This document shows, in pieces, positions 34,717 to 43,284 of a stretch of DNA of 64,000 nucleotides (the stretch's first letter is position 1; every line of letters starts with the position of its first letter). The notes under the pieces were generated by a model. It ran no database searches, had not been told where the DNA came from, and saw only the letters and a program-made list of their open reading frames with translations. The translations under genes were made by a program, and so were the position numbers. This DNA comes from a bacterium (GTDB lineage Bacteria > Patescibacteriota > Minisyncoccia > Minisyncoccales > Minisyncoccaceae). The stretch is taken from assembly GCA_023228085.1 (NCBI GenBank), contig JALOBW010000002.1, forward strand, positions 1 through 64,000, read 5' to 3'.

Positions 34717-34725
34717 CTTAAAAAA

Positions 34726-35829
34726 ATGCAAAAGGATTATTATCAAATTTTAGGAGTTTCTAAGACTTCTTCTCCCGATGAGATTAAAAAGGCTTATTAT
34801 AAGCTCGCTCATCAGTATCACCCAGATAAAAAAGGAGGAAATGAAGAGAAATTTAAAGAAGTAAACGAAGCTTATCAAATCTTATCTGATAAAGATAAAA
34901 GAGCTCAGTACGACAGATTCGGAACTGTTTTTGGTAATGGCGGGCAGCCAGGTGGAGGAGCTGAGGGATTCGGTGGATTTAATGGAAATGTAAATTGGGA
35001 GGATGTAATGGGTGGTTTTGGTGCTGGTGGAATTGAAGATATTTTTGAAATGTTTGGTGGTGGTTTTGGTGCTAATTCAAGAAATCCTCAAGATGTAAAA
35101 AGGGGACATGATTTAGAATTAGAGCTAGAAATTACATTGGAATCTGTTTTATCGGAACAAGAGAGAGAAATCCCAATAACGAAATTTATAAAATGTGAGA
35201 GGTGTGATGGTAAAGGAGCCGAGCCGGGTACAAATGTAAAAGAATGTTTCTCTTGTCGTGGTACTGGACACGTTCAGCAATTTAGGAAGACCATTTTTGG
35301 AACTTTTACTCAGACGAGTATTTGTCCAGAATGTAATGGCGAGGGTACAAAGCCTGAAATTCCATGTAATGTTTGTCATGGAGAGGGAAGGATAAAACGA
35401 GAAGAAAAGATAAAAATAAAAATTCCTGAAGGGGTTGACAACAACCAAATAATTAAGGTAAAAGGGAAAGGTGATGCTGGGAAAAGAGGTGGAGCTTACG
35501 GGGATTTATATATTAGAATCTTTGTAAAACCTCATAACGAATTCCAGCGAAAAGGAGATAATCTTTATCTTAAGAAAGTAATTACCTTTTCTCAAGCAGT
35601 TTTGGGTGATAAAATAGACATCCGAACAATAGATGGTAAGGAAGTTTCAATGAAAATTCCTAGTGGAGTTGAATCTGGAAAGGTACTGAAAATTTCTGGA
35701 AAAGGAATTCCACACTTCAATGGATTTGGAAGGGGGGATTTGTTTGTACAGCTTATCGTAGATGTTCCGCAAAAACTTTCTAAGAAACAAAAAGAAATAC
35801 TTGAACAATTACGCGAAAATGGGTTATAA
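34726..35829 (+). CDS. dnaJ: Chaperone DnaJ (Hsp40)
   Basis: 367 aa. J domain with HPD in HQYHPDKKGG, Gly/Phe-rich region (about 70-120), four zinc-finger repeats (CERCDGKG, CFSCRGTG, CPECNGEG, CNVCHGEG), and two C-terminal beta domains (GVDNNQIIKVKGKGDAG, SGVESGKVLKISGKGIPH). Canonical type I. Its end carries a promoter for tRNA-Lys. Confidence 0.97.
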   Translation: MQKDYYQILGVSKTSSPDEIKKAYYKLAHQYHPDKKGGNEEKFKEVNEAYQILSDKDKRAQYDRFGTVFGNGGQPGGGAEGFGGFNGNVNWEDVMGGFGAGGIEDIFEMFGGGFGANSRNPQDVKRGHDLELELEITLESVLSEQEREIPITKFIKCERCDGKGAEPGTNVKECFSCRGTGHVQQFRKTIFGTFTQTSICPECNGEGTKPEIPCNVCHGEGRIKREEKIKIKIPEGVDNNQIIKVKGKGDAGKRGGAYGDLYIRIFVKPHNEFQRKGDNLYLKKVITFSQAVLGDKIDIRTIDGKEVSMKIPSGVESGKVLKISGKGIPHFNGFGRGDLFVQLIVDVPQKLSKKQKEILEQLRENGL

Positions 35830-35830
35830 T
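35801..35830 (+). promoter_or_regulatory. Promoter for tRNA-Lys inside the dnaJ end
   Basis: TTGAAC (35801-35806), 18-bp spacer, TATAAT (35825-35830), about 20 bp before the tRNA. Confidence 0.7.
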
Positions 35831-35850
35831 ACTCGTGTTATAGCCCCTTT

Positions 35851-35923
35851 GCCCCAATAGCTCAGTTGGTAGAGCAACAACCTTTTAAGTTGAAGGTCAC
35901 AGGTTCGAGTCCTGTTTGGGGCA
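35851..35923 (+). tRNA. tRNA-Lys (anticodon TTT)
   Basis: 73 nt. Acceptor GCCCCAA/TTGGGGC, D arm GCTC...GAGC, anticodon loop CTTTTAA with TTT anticodon and A37, T arm ACAGG-TTCGAGT-CCTGT, discriminator A, no encoded CCA. The outer anticodon-stem pair 27-43 appears to be A-A. Its mature A37 is the expected site for t6A/ms2t6A. Confidence 0.95.
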
Positions 35924-35930
35924 CATATAT

Positions 35931-35962
35931 AAGAGATACTTTTTAAAGTATCTCTTTTTATA
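35931..35962 (+). terminator. Terminator of tRNA-Lys
   Basis: AGAGATACTTT / AAAGTATCTCT stem followed by T run. Confidence 0.88.
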
Positions 35963-36092
35963 TATTAACCCCAAACAGGACGAGAAGGCTTTTGTTTGAC
36001 TGAAACAGTTCGTTTTTTTGATATTTATAACCATACTCCTCCTTTGTCTATTTTTATTTGCAAAAGGTTCATATATTTGGTAAAAATAAACA

Positions 36093-37367
36093 ATGAAATA
36101 TTTTATCAAAACATACGGATGTAAGCTAAACCATTCTGATAGCTCTCTGATGGATATTTTTTTGAGTGAAAAACACACAAAAGTCAATGAAATAAATTTA
36201 GCTGATTTTGTTGTGTTAAATACTTGTGGAGTGGTGGATACTACCTCAACCAAAATATTAAAAGAGGCTAAAGAATTAAAAGAGAGCGGAAAGATTCTTA
36301 TACTTGGCGGATGTCTTCCCGAATCAATGAAAGACGAATGTCGCAAGGTTTCGGATGGAATACTTAGTCCAACAAATATAGATAAAATAAACGAGGTGGT
36401 AGATATAGTTTTGGATGGAGGAAAAGTTGAGATGTTTGATAGTACCGAACTTGATAAATCTATATTTATAAGGAATGAAAGACCCACTAATTCGGTATCA
36501 GCGATAATAGCTGTTTCCGAAGGGTGTCTTGGTTGTTGTAGTTATTGCGTCACTCGTTTTGCTAGAAGAAATCTTATTTCTTTTGATAGAAAAAATCTAC
36601 TAATCCAAATAAACCATTTCCTTGAAAATGGCTTCAAGGAAATTCAGCTTACTTCTCAGGATTTGGCTATTTATGGATTTGATAATGGAAAACAAGATTT
36701 ACCAATTTTAATGAAAGAAATAAAATCTCTAGAAGGTGATTTTAGGGTAAAACTCGGAATGATGAATCCGGGATGGACAAAAAGAATAATTGGCGACCTG
36801 CTGCGAGAAATGAATGACGAGAAATTTTACAAGTTTTTACATATTCCTGTTCAGTCTGGGAGTGATGAATTACTTTTAAAAATGAGACGTGGCTATCAGC
36901 AAGATGATTTTGTTGAAATAGTAGAAAAATTTCGTAATGAATTTGGTGATGTCATACTTTCTACAGATATTATTGTCGGACATCCACTAGAAACAGAAGA
37001 TATGTTTTTAGATACTGTTAATATGTTAAATAAGGTAAAGCCTGATATAATCCATATTTTTAAGTTTTCTAATAGACCAAATACTCCTGATGAAAAATTA
37101 AAGGACTTGCCTGATAGAATAAAGAAAGAAAGGTCAAGAATTCTTACTGATCTATTTCACAATATGAATGAGGAGAAAAATAAAGAATATATCGGAAAAA
37201 TTTTTGAAGTATTAGTCGTTGAAAAAAGAAACGAAACTTATATTGCTAGAACAAACTCTGGACGTGCAGTAGTTTTGGTGGGCAAAAATGATATAGGGAG
37301 TTTTATAAAGGTAAAAATAATAGATTTTAGATGGAATTATTTATTGGGGACCCGTGTTTTTGACTGA
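36093..37367 (+). CDS. tRNA methylthiotransferase, archaeal/eukaryal e-MtaB (CDKAL1-like) type
   Basis: 424 aa radical-SAM methylthiotransferase. UPF0004 domain with Cys at KTYGCKLN, NTCGVV and GGCLPE for one 4Fe-4S; radical-SAM CxxxCxxC in GCLGCCSYC; C-terminal TRAM domain. Segments LTSQDLAIYGFD, GMMNPGWT, YKFLHIPVQSGSD, MRRGYQQDDF and STDIIVGHP resemble archaeal e-MtaB and CDKAL1 more than bacterial MtaB or MiaB. That family adds methylthio to t6A37 of tRNA-Lys(UUU), whose gene lies 170 nt upstream. Subfamily rests on motif memory. Confidence 0.85.
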   Translation: MKYFIKTYGCKLNHSDSSLMDIFLSEKHTKVNEINLADFVVLNTCGVVDTTSTKILKEAKELKESGKILILGGCLPESMKDECRKVSDGILSPTNIDKINEVVDIVLDGGKVEMFDSTELDKSIFIRNERPTNSVSAIIAVSEGCLGCCSYCVTRFARRNLISFDRKNLLIQINHFLENGFKEIQLTSQDLAIYGFDNGKQDLPILMKEIKSLEGDFRVKLGMMNPGWTKRIIGDLLREMNDEKFYKFLHIPVQSGSDELLLKMRRGYQQDDFVEIVEKFRNEFGDVILSTDIIVGHPLETEDMFLDTVNMLNKVKPDIIHIFKFSNRPNTPDEKLKDLPDRIKKERSRILTDLFHNMNEEKNKEYIGKIFEVLVVEKRNETYIARTNSGRAVVLVGKNDIGSFIKVKIIDFRWNYLLGTRVFD

Positions 37368-37390
37368 TTTTTGTTAAATTTTAGTATTCT

Positions 37391-37418
37391 TTGCATTTCT
37401 GATTTTATTCTGTATAAT
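37391..37418 (+). promoter_or_regulatory. Promoter of the S41 protease-rplI unit
   Basis: TTGCAT (37391-37396), 16-bp spacer, TATAAT (37413-37418); ATG at 37443. Confidence 0.7.
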
Positions 37419-37442
37419 GAGGTTATAAAGTAAAAAATTAAT

Positions 37443-38642
37443 ATGAAAAACTGGAATAAGATTAATTACGCAATAGTTGTCGTAGTTTTAATTGCTGTGA
37501 CGGCATCTTTTTTAGGGGGCTTTTATTTTAATCAATATATTTGGCAGAAAAAATACGATTCGGCTCAAGAAAGTTTATCGGGGGTGGATTTATTGCTGTT
37601 GGGTGATGTTATAAGGGAATTAAAAAACAGTTTTGTTGATTCCGACAAAATTAATTCCGAAAAAATGACATACGGACTAATTGCTGGTGCCGTAAAGTCA
37701 CTAGATGATCCATATACTGTATTTTTTGACCCCCAGGAGACAATTGCCTTTAAAGATGATATCGCGGGTTCCTTTAGTGGTGTAGGAATACAGGTTGGGT
37801 CAAAAGATGGACAATTAAGAGTTATAGCTCCGATTAAAGGAACGCCTGCCGAAAGAGCGGGAATTTTACCGGGCGACCTTATACTGCAAGTTAATAAAGA
37901 ATCTATTGCCGACATGCCCGTTGATGACGTGATTAGAAAAATAAAAGGTGATAAAGGTACAAAAGTAGAGCTTACTATTTCAAGAGATTCTAAGATAAAG
38001 GATATTGAAATTGTTAGAGATATAATTAAGGTTCCTACGATTGATGTAGAAATAAAAGAACAAGCAGGAAAAAAAATTGCTGTTTTGAGCATATATCATT
38101 TTTCGGAGGACTTATACGCTGACTTTAAAAAAGAAATACCAAGATTAACCACTATGGATGGAATTATTCTTGATCTTAGAAATAATCCTGGAGGATTAGT
38201 TAATCAAACTAGGGAGGTTATCAGTTGGTTTCTAAAAAAGGATGCAATAATTTATACCGAACAGGATAAATTTCAAAATAAAAAGTCTATTCTTTCTTCT
38301 GGATATGGTGGATTAGAAAATGTACCAATGGTAATCTTGGTTAATGAAGGAAGTGCATCGGCATCAGAGATTATGGCTGGAGCCCTTCGTGATAATAAGG
38401 GGATTATGATAATAGGAAAAACTACTTATGGTAAAGGAACGGTACAAAAAGTAGTTGATTTTGCGGGAGGCTCAAGCGTGAAGGTCACTATTGCAAAATG
38501 GTTCACTCCTAGTGGAATAAGAATTCAGGATACTGGAATAAAACCTGATATTGAAGTGACGATAACCGAGAGTGATTACGAAAAAGACAAAGATCCCCAA
38601 TTTGATAAAGCTTTGGAAGAAATTAAAAAACTAATAAAATAA
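37443..38642 (+). CDS. ctpA: C-terminal processing peptidase (S41)
   Basis: 399 aa. N-terminal TM (about 9-28), a cap region, PDZ domain (about 110-190, GSFSGVGIQVGSKDGQL, GILPGDLILQVN), then the S41 core with catalytic Ser in NEGSASASEIM (about 304) and Lys in TTYGKGTVQ (about 329). Faces the outside and trims C-termini of exported proteins. Followed directly by rplI. Confidence 0.93.
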   Translation: MKNWNKINYAIVVVVLIAVTASFLGGFYFNQYIWQKKYDSAQESLSGVDLLLLGDVIRELKNSFVDSDKINSEKMTYGLIAGAVKSLDDPYTVFFDPQETIAFKDDIAGSFSGVGIQVGSKDGQLRVIAPIKGTPAERAGILPGDLILQVNKESIADMPVDDVIRKIKGDKGTKVELTISRDSKIKDIEIVRDIIKVPTIDVEIKEQAGKKIAVLSIYHFSEDLYADFKKEIPRLTTMDGIILDLRNNPGGLVNQTREVISWFLKKDAIIYTEQDKFQNKKSILSSGYGGLENVPMVILVNEGSASASEIMAGALRDNKGIMIIGKTTYGKGTVQKVVDFAGGSSVKVTIAKWFTPSGIRIQDTGIKPDIEVTITESDYEKDKDPQFDKALEEIKKLIK

Positions 38643-38646
38643 AAAA

Positions 38647-39090
38647 ATGAAGGTTATTTTATTAAAGAATGTTGATAAAATAGGTAAAGCAAACGAGATA
38701 AAAGAAGTTCCTAGTGGATACGCCCGAAATTTCTTGCTTCCTAAAAAATTGGCTGTGTTGGCTACAAAAGATAGTATTTCTTCTTTGGAGCAAAAAATTA
38801 AAACCGATAAGGTGAAAATTGAAAAAAATATTGCCGATAATAAAACAATGGCAGAAAAAATGAAAGGAATGGAAGTGAGAATAGCTGTTAAAATTGGAGA
38901 CGAAGGACAGCTCTTTGAGTCTATTACTCGTCAGAAAATTGCTGAAAAACTAAATGAAATGGGATTTGGTGTTGATAAAAACCATATAGAAATGGATGAT
39001 CATATAAAACAAAAGGGCGACTATAATATAAAAATAAAACTAGATCACGGCTTCGAAACTGAAGTAAAAGTTGTTGTCTGTGAGGAATAA
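38647..39090 (+). CDS. rplI: Ribosomal protein bL9
   Basis: 147 aa. N-terminal domain MKVILLKNVDKIGKANEIKEVPSGYARNFLLP is characteristic, then the connecting helix and C-terminal domain (VRIAVKIGDEGQLFESIT). Some CPR lineages are known to lack L9, so its presence is a useful placement character. Confidence 0.95.
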   Translation: MKVILLKNVDKIGKANEIKEVPSGYARNFLLPKKLAVLATKDSISSLEQKIKTDKVKIEKNIADNKTMAEKMKGMEVRIAVKIGDEGQLFESITRQKIAEKLNEMGFGVDKNHIEMDDHIKQKGDYNIKIKLDHGFETEVKVVVCEE

Positions 39091-39115
39091 GAAGAGATTT
39101 TGCCTCTTCTTTTTA
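39089..39115 (+). terminator. Terminator after rplI
   Basis: AAGAAGAG / CTCTTCTT stem with T run overlapping the rplI stop, 14 nt before pyrG. Confidence 0.78.
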
Positions 39116-39128
39116 ATTAGAGAAAACT

Positions 39129-40757
39129 ATGGTAAATTACATTTTCGTTGCAGGAGGAGTTATGTCAAGTGTTGGAAAGGGTGCTGCTACTGCTTCTATT
39201 GCAAAAATACTTGAAAGCAAAGGATTTAAGGTGACTGCTGTAAAAATAGACCCTTATATAAATATTGATGCTGGAACAATGAATCCAATTGAACATGGGG
39301 AGGTTTTTGTGACGGACGACGGTACCGAATGCGATCAAGATATTGGAAATTATGAAAGATTCTTGAATCAAGATATCGGAAGCGATAATTATATGACTAC
39401 TGGGAAGGTGTATCTATCCGTTATCCAAAAAGAACGAAATCTTGAGTTTGGGGGTAAATGTGTAGAGGTGGTTCCAGATATTCCAAACGAGGTAATTTCA
39501 AGAATTAGAAAAGTCGGGAAAAAAACAAAAAGTGATTTTGTTTTGATTGAAATTGGGGGAACTGTTGGTGAATACCAAAATCTTTTATTTCTTGAATCAG
39601 CAAGAATGATGAAACTACAGAATCCGAAAAACACTTTATTTGTTCTTGTGACGTATCTTCCTACAATAAAAATCATAGGCGAGATGAAAACAAAACCTAC
39701 GCAGACTTCGGCTAGATTATTAAATGAAGCTGGAATTCAGGCAGATTTCATACTTGGAAGAGCTTCTGTTCCTTTGGATGAACCAAGAAAGAAGAAAATA
39801 TCAATTTTTTGTAATCTTGATACAAAGGACGTGATTTCTGCTCCAGACGTTGATTCAATATATGAAATTCCTCTTAATTTTGAACGAGAGGGATTAGGAA
39901 ATAGGATATTAAAAAAATTAAGACTTAAAGCAAGAAATGAAGATTTTTCTGATTGGAAAAATCTAGTAGAAACAATTAAAAGAGAGAAGCCTCCTGTAAA
40001 AATCGGTATTGTTGGTAAGTATTTTGAATCTGGAGAATTTTCCTTAACCGATTCTTATATTTCCGTAATAGAAGCTGTAAAACACGCTTGCTGGGCTTGC
40101 GGCAAAGAGCCAGTAATAGAATGGCTTTCAGCTCAAAAATTTGAAGCCGACAGTTCAAAAGTTGAAAAATTAAAGGAATATGATGGAATAATTGTACCAG
40201 GAGGGTTTGGGGTAAGAGGAATTGAAGGGAAAATAAAAGTAATAAGGTATTGTAGGGAAAACAAAATTCCGTACTTTGGTCTTTGTCTTGGAATGCAGCT
40301 TGCAACAATAGAATTTGCAAGAAACGTTTGTAATATACAAGGAGCTACTTCAAAAGAATTTGATCCAAAAGCAAAAGATCCTGTAATTGACATAATGGAA
40401 GAACAAAAAGGATTATTAAAAAACAAAGATTATGGTGCTACTATGCGTCTTGGAGCGTGGGATTGCAAGATAGAGCCTGGAACGATAAGTAAAAGAGCTT
40501 ACAGTAAAGATAATATCTCCGAAAGACATCGTCATAGATATGAGGTAAATAATAGATATAGAAAGCAGCTTGAAGAGAATGGTCTTGTGGTTGCAGGGAA
40601 AAATCTTGCAAAAGATTTGGTTGAGATAATTGAAATAAAGAATCATCCATTTTTTGTAGGAGTCCAATTCCATCCAGAATTAAAATCAAGACCATTATCG
40701 CCACATCCACTATTTATTGAATTTATAAGAAGTAGTAATAAAAAAAGACCGAATTAA
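39129..40757 (+). CDS. pyrG: CTP synthase
   Basis: 542 aa. Amidates UTP to CTP with glutamine. N-terminal synthase domain (GGVMSSVGKGAATASIAKILESKG, with the P-loop) and a GATase I domain (from about 292) with nucleophile Cys in GLCLGMQLA and His/Glu in QFHPELKSRP. Length is normal. Confidence 0.97.
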   Translation: MVNYIFVAGGVMSSVGKGAATASIAKILESKGFKVTAVKIDPYINIDAGTMNPIEHGEVFVTDDGTECDQDIGNYERFLNQDIGSDNYMTTGKVYLSVIQKERNLEFGGKCVEVVPDIPNEVISRIRKVGKKTKSDFVLIEIGGTVGEYQNLLFLESARMMKLQNPKNTLFVLVTYLPTIKIIGEMKTKPTQTSARLLNEAGIQADFILGRASVPLDEPRKKKISIFCNLDTKDVISAPDVDSIYEIPLNFEREGLGNRILKKLRLKARNEDFSDWKNLVETIKREKPPVKIGIVGKYFESGEFSLTDSYISVIEAVKHACWACGKEPVIEWLSAQKFEADSSKVEKLKEYDGIIVPGGFGVRGIEGKIKVIRYCRENKIPYFGLCLGMQLATIEFARNVCNIQGATSKEFDPKAKDPVIDIMEEQKGLLKNKDYGATMRLGAWDCKIEPGTISKRAYSKDNISERHRHRYEVNNRYRKQLEENGLVVAGKNLAKDLVEIIEIKNHPFFVGVQFHPELKSRPLSPHPLFIEFIRSSNKKRPN

Positions 40758-40772
40758 TCGGTCTTTTTTTTG
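40738..40772. terminator. Bidirectional terminator between pyrG and rpmA
   Basis: GACCGA / TCGGTC stem with ATTAA loop, A and T runs on both sides. Confidence 0.9.
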
Positions 40773-40781
40773 TTTCTTAGA

Positions 40782-41054
40782 TTATTGAACAGATACTTCT
40801 TTTATAAATCCTGTTTTTCCGTCAAAGTTTTTCTTTCTTTTTGTGGCGAAAGTGACTTTTCCTTCTTTTACGGCATAAATCGTGTCATCTTTTCCTTTTC
40901 TAGTATTTTCCCCAGGAGTGAACTTACTACCTCTTTGGCGAACTATAATACTGCCTATTTTAGCAGCTTGTCCTCCAAAAAGCTTAACACCAAGATATTT
41001 AGGTTGTGAGTCTCTGCCCAATCGGCTTGTACCCGCGGCTTTTGTTTTTGACAT
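40782..41054 (-). CDS. rpmA: Ribosomal protein bL27
   Basis: 90 aa. Near the peptidyl transferase centre. GRDSQPKYLGVKLFGGQ and GSIIVRQRGSKFTPGENT are diagnostic. The N-terminus MSKTKAAGTSRLG lacks an obvious cleavable extension. The usual rplU neighbour is absent here. Confidence 0.95.
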   Translation of the reverse strand: MSKTKAAGTSRLGRDSQPKYLGVKLFGGQAAKIGSIIVRQRGSKFTPGENTRKGKDDTIYAVKEGKVTFATKRKKNFDGKTGFIKEVSVQ

Positions 41055-41111
41055 TTTCTCGTTTTGCTGATTAAATAATGTATATCAGCCATTACTAATT
41101 AAGTAATTAAA

Positions 41112-41267
41112 ATGTTAGCAAAAATAGGTAATTTTGTCAAAGCCAATGAGTCTCAGATTATTCTTGTTGTTGCAGTAATTCTCGTATCTTTGCTATCTTT
41201 TTCACTTGGATATATTACGGCTAAAAATGAAGGAGCGCAGACTCTTAAAATAATAGATCAAGAATAA
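41112..41267 (+). CDS. Small single-TM protein, 51 aa
   Basis: MLAKIGNFVKANESQ, then a TM (about 16-36, IILVVAVILVSLLSFSLGYI), then TAKNEGAQTLKIIDQE. N-terminal Lys and a hydrophobic helix fit an Nin-Cout single-pass protein. It ends 11 nt before uppS, so it is probably co-expressed. I recall similar small proteins in other CPR genomes but cannot search. Confidence 0.65.
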   Translation: MLAKIGNFVKANESQIILVVAVILVSLLSFSLGYITAKNEGAQTLKIIDQE

Positions 41268-41278
41268 AACATACATAA

Positions 41279-41974
41279 ATGAGCATTCCTAATCACGTTG
41301 CAATTATTCCCGACGGAAACCGAAGATGGGCAAAAAATAAAGGACTACCAGTGTTTGTAGGTCATCAAAATGGAGCTAAAAAGTTTGAAGAAATACTCCA
41401 AAAAGCACTAGAGCTGAATATAAAGTTCCTAACCTTTTGGGGAGCTTCTTTTGATAATATAACTAAAAGAGACGAAGATGAGGTAGCTTGTTTATTTGAG
41501 ATTTTTGAGGATTATTTTAAACGATTGATCAACGAGCAAAAAGTTCACGAAAACAAGGTTAGAATAATAATTTTGGGGCGATGGAGAGAGGTTTTTCCGG
41601 AATCACTAAAAATAGTAATAAATGATTTAGTGGAAAAAACTAAAGGATACAATAATCATTGCCTTACGTTTCTTATGGCTTACAATGGTGATGACGAAAT
41701 AGTGGACTGTATCAGTAAGCTTAAAGAGGCTGGTATTGAAGTAAATCACGAGAATATCAAAAAAAACTTGTGGACGTCAGAGTTGCCAAGTGTTGATATG
41801 TTGATAAGAACTGGCTGTAATGGTGATCCTCATAATTCGGCTGGATTTATGATGTGGGATACTGCATATTCTCAATTAGCATTTCCAAGTGAATTTTTTC
41901 CTGATTATAGTTCCGAAAATTTTGAAAAAACAATTAAGAATTTTGCAGATCGCGAAAGACGAAAAGGGAGATAA
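41279..41974 (+). CDS. uppS: Isoprenyl (undecaprenyl) diphosphate synthase-like cis-prenyltransferase
   Basis: 231 aa. Condenses IPP onto an allylic diphosphate to make the lipid carrier for wall synthesis. Catalytic Asp in IIPDGNRRWA (about D12), GHQNGAKKF, TFWGASFDN. The late motif usually RTSGExRxSNFLLWQ is RTGCNGDPHNSAGFMMWD, with three extra residues and loss of the second Arg, so IPP binding may differ. Chain length cannot be told. Confidence 0.88.
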   Translation: MSIPNHVAIIPDGNRRWAKNKGLPVFVGHQNGAKKFEEILQKALELNIKFLTFWGASFDNITKRDEDEVACLFEIFEDYFKRLINEQKVHENKVRIIILGRWREVFPESLKIVINDLVEKTKGYNNHCLTFLMAYNGDDEIVDCISKLKEAGIEVNHENIKKNLWTSELPSVDMLIRTGCNGDPHNSAGFMMWDTAYSQLAFPSEFFPDYSSENFEKTIKNFADRERRKGR

Positions 41975-41993
41975 AATCAAGGTAAAATATAGA

Positions 41994-42017
41994 TACCTGC
42001 CGAATGGCAGGTTTTTG
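41994..42017 (+). terminator. Terminator after uppS
   Basis: ACCTGCC / GGCAGGT stem, GAAT loop, five T. Confidence 0.85.
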
Positions 42018-42054
42018 ATTGGGGAATAAATACTATCCAAGAATTATGACAAGC

Positions 42055-42063
42055 TGGTATAAT
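42055..42063 (+). promoter_or_regulatory. Extended -10 promoter before the NuoF-like gene
   Basis: TGG-TATAAT (42055-42063), 8 nt before ATG 42072; no good -35. Near-leaderless. Confidence 0.5.
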
Positions 42064-42071
42064 TCTGAACT

Positions 42072-43074
42072 ATGAAAAATATAATAAAGAAAATAAGAGA
42101 TCTTGAGCTAAAAGGTCGGGGTGGCGGAGATTTTGAAACATGGAAAAAGTGGGATATGGTGACCGCTACTAGAGGAGATAAATACATTATTTGCAATGGA
42201 GCTGATGGGGAGATATTAGTGTCAAAAGATGGATATATACTTGAAAATTATTTAGATTACGTAATTGAGGGAATAAATATAGCCATTGATACTGTTAAAG
42301 CAAAAAAAGCCTATTTCTATCTTAGGGAAGATTATTATGAAAAACATTTAAATAAGATTCTTAGTCTAGGTAATGACAAAATAGAAGTTTTTAAAAAACC
42401 AGATGTCGGATATATTGGAGGGGAAGAAACTGTAATCTGCGAAATTATTGAAGGCAGAAGCGCTTTTCCTCGTAGAAAGCCACCGTACTTAACTGAAGGG
42501 GTTATTCGGATGTCCTACACTTATTAATAATATTGAGACATTCTATTGTGTCGCAAAGATTTTCAAAAATGAATACCAGTTTCAAAGATTCTATTCTGTT
42601 TGTGGTGATGTTAAAAATAGCGGAGTTTTTGAATTAGCTAATGGGCTAACAATAAGAGAAATTTTGGAAAAAACAAATAATTTGCCTAAGAATAACTATT
42701 TTCTTAGAGTTGGTGGAAACTTTGGTAGTTTTTTAAGCAAAGAAGAAATAGATATTGAGCTTACTGGTCTAGGAGTAATAGAAATTTTTGAGATTGATAA
42801 AACTAATCCTATTGCACTCATAGAAAAAATGGCAGACTTTTTTCACAAAAATAATTGTGATAAATGTGTCCCTTGTCGGGAGGGGTTTTTAAATATACTA
42901 GAAATGGTTAAAAGTGATAATTTAGAAATTGATAAAATTAGAAAAATAATTTTTGGTTTAGAAAACTATAGTTTTTGTTTTTTTGGAAAAGGAGCCGGAC
43001 GATCGTTAGGCGGTCTTTTTGATATAATACTTAACGGCGAGCATTATCAAAGAACAAGTGACAGAAAAGCGTAA
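42072..43074 (+). pseudogene. NuoF-like (NADH dehydrogenase 51-kDa/HydB) gene with a frameshift
   Basis: First part (42072-42527 frame) has the FMN loop GRGGGDFETWKKW, CNGADGE, and VGYIGGEETVI, then reads KPPYLTEG. A +1 shift at the GGGG run (42497-42500) gives LFGCPTLINNIETFYCV, the expected NuoF continuation, and the frame stays open to 43074. The C-terminal 4Fe-4S site is intact: CDKCVPCREG (near 42857) with a fourth Cys in CFFGKGAG. About 334 aa if joined. Degenerate in the NAD region. It could be a pseudogene, a programmed frameshift or an assembly error. No NuoE/NuoG nearby. Confidence 0.75.
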
Positions 43075-43138
43075 GCCGACAAACTTGTTGGTTAACAGTT
43101 CTAAAATTAAATACTTTAGATAATTATTTCTTAATTTT

Positions 43139-43164
43139 AAAAAACAGCGTATGCTGTTTTTTTG
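43139..43164 (+). terminator. Terminator after the NuoF-like gene
   Basis: AAAACAGC / GCTGTTTT stem, GTAT loop, seven T. Confidence 0.85.
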
Positions 43165-43220
43165 TTGATTAATAATAAGTAAAACAGTTCATCTACCGAA
43201 AGTTAGTGGGGACAACTTAT

Positions 43221-43249
43221 TTGGGCAATAAAAAAAATAACGGTACTAT
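43221..43249 (+). promoter_or_regulatory. Promoter of the acyl-chain operon
   Basis: TTGGGC (43221-43226), 17-bp spacer, TACTAT (43244-43249). It is the only promoter-like sequence that I see before ten tightly spaced genes. Confidence 0.6.
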
Positions 43250-43284
43250 TATTACATAAAATTAAGATTTCATTTTTTTTTGAT

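Noticed and set aside
35897..36487. 196-aa minus-strand frame across tRNA-Lys, its terminator and the methylthiotransferase start
   Set aside because: It would run through a tRNA and a terminator and oppose a conserved gene.
37565..38092. 175-aa frame antisense to the S41 protease
   Set aside because: Opposite strand of a PDZ/protease domain with full motif conservation.
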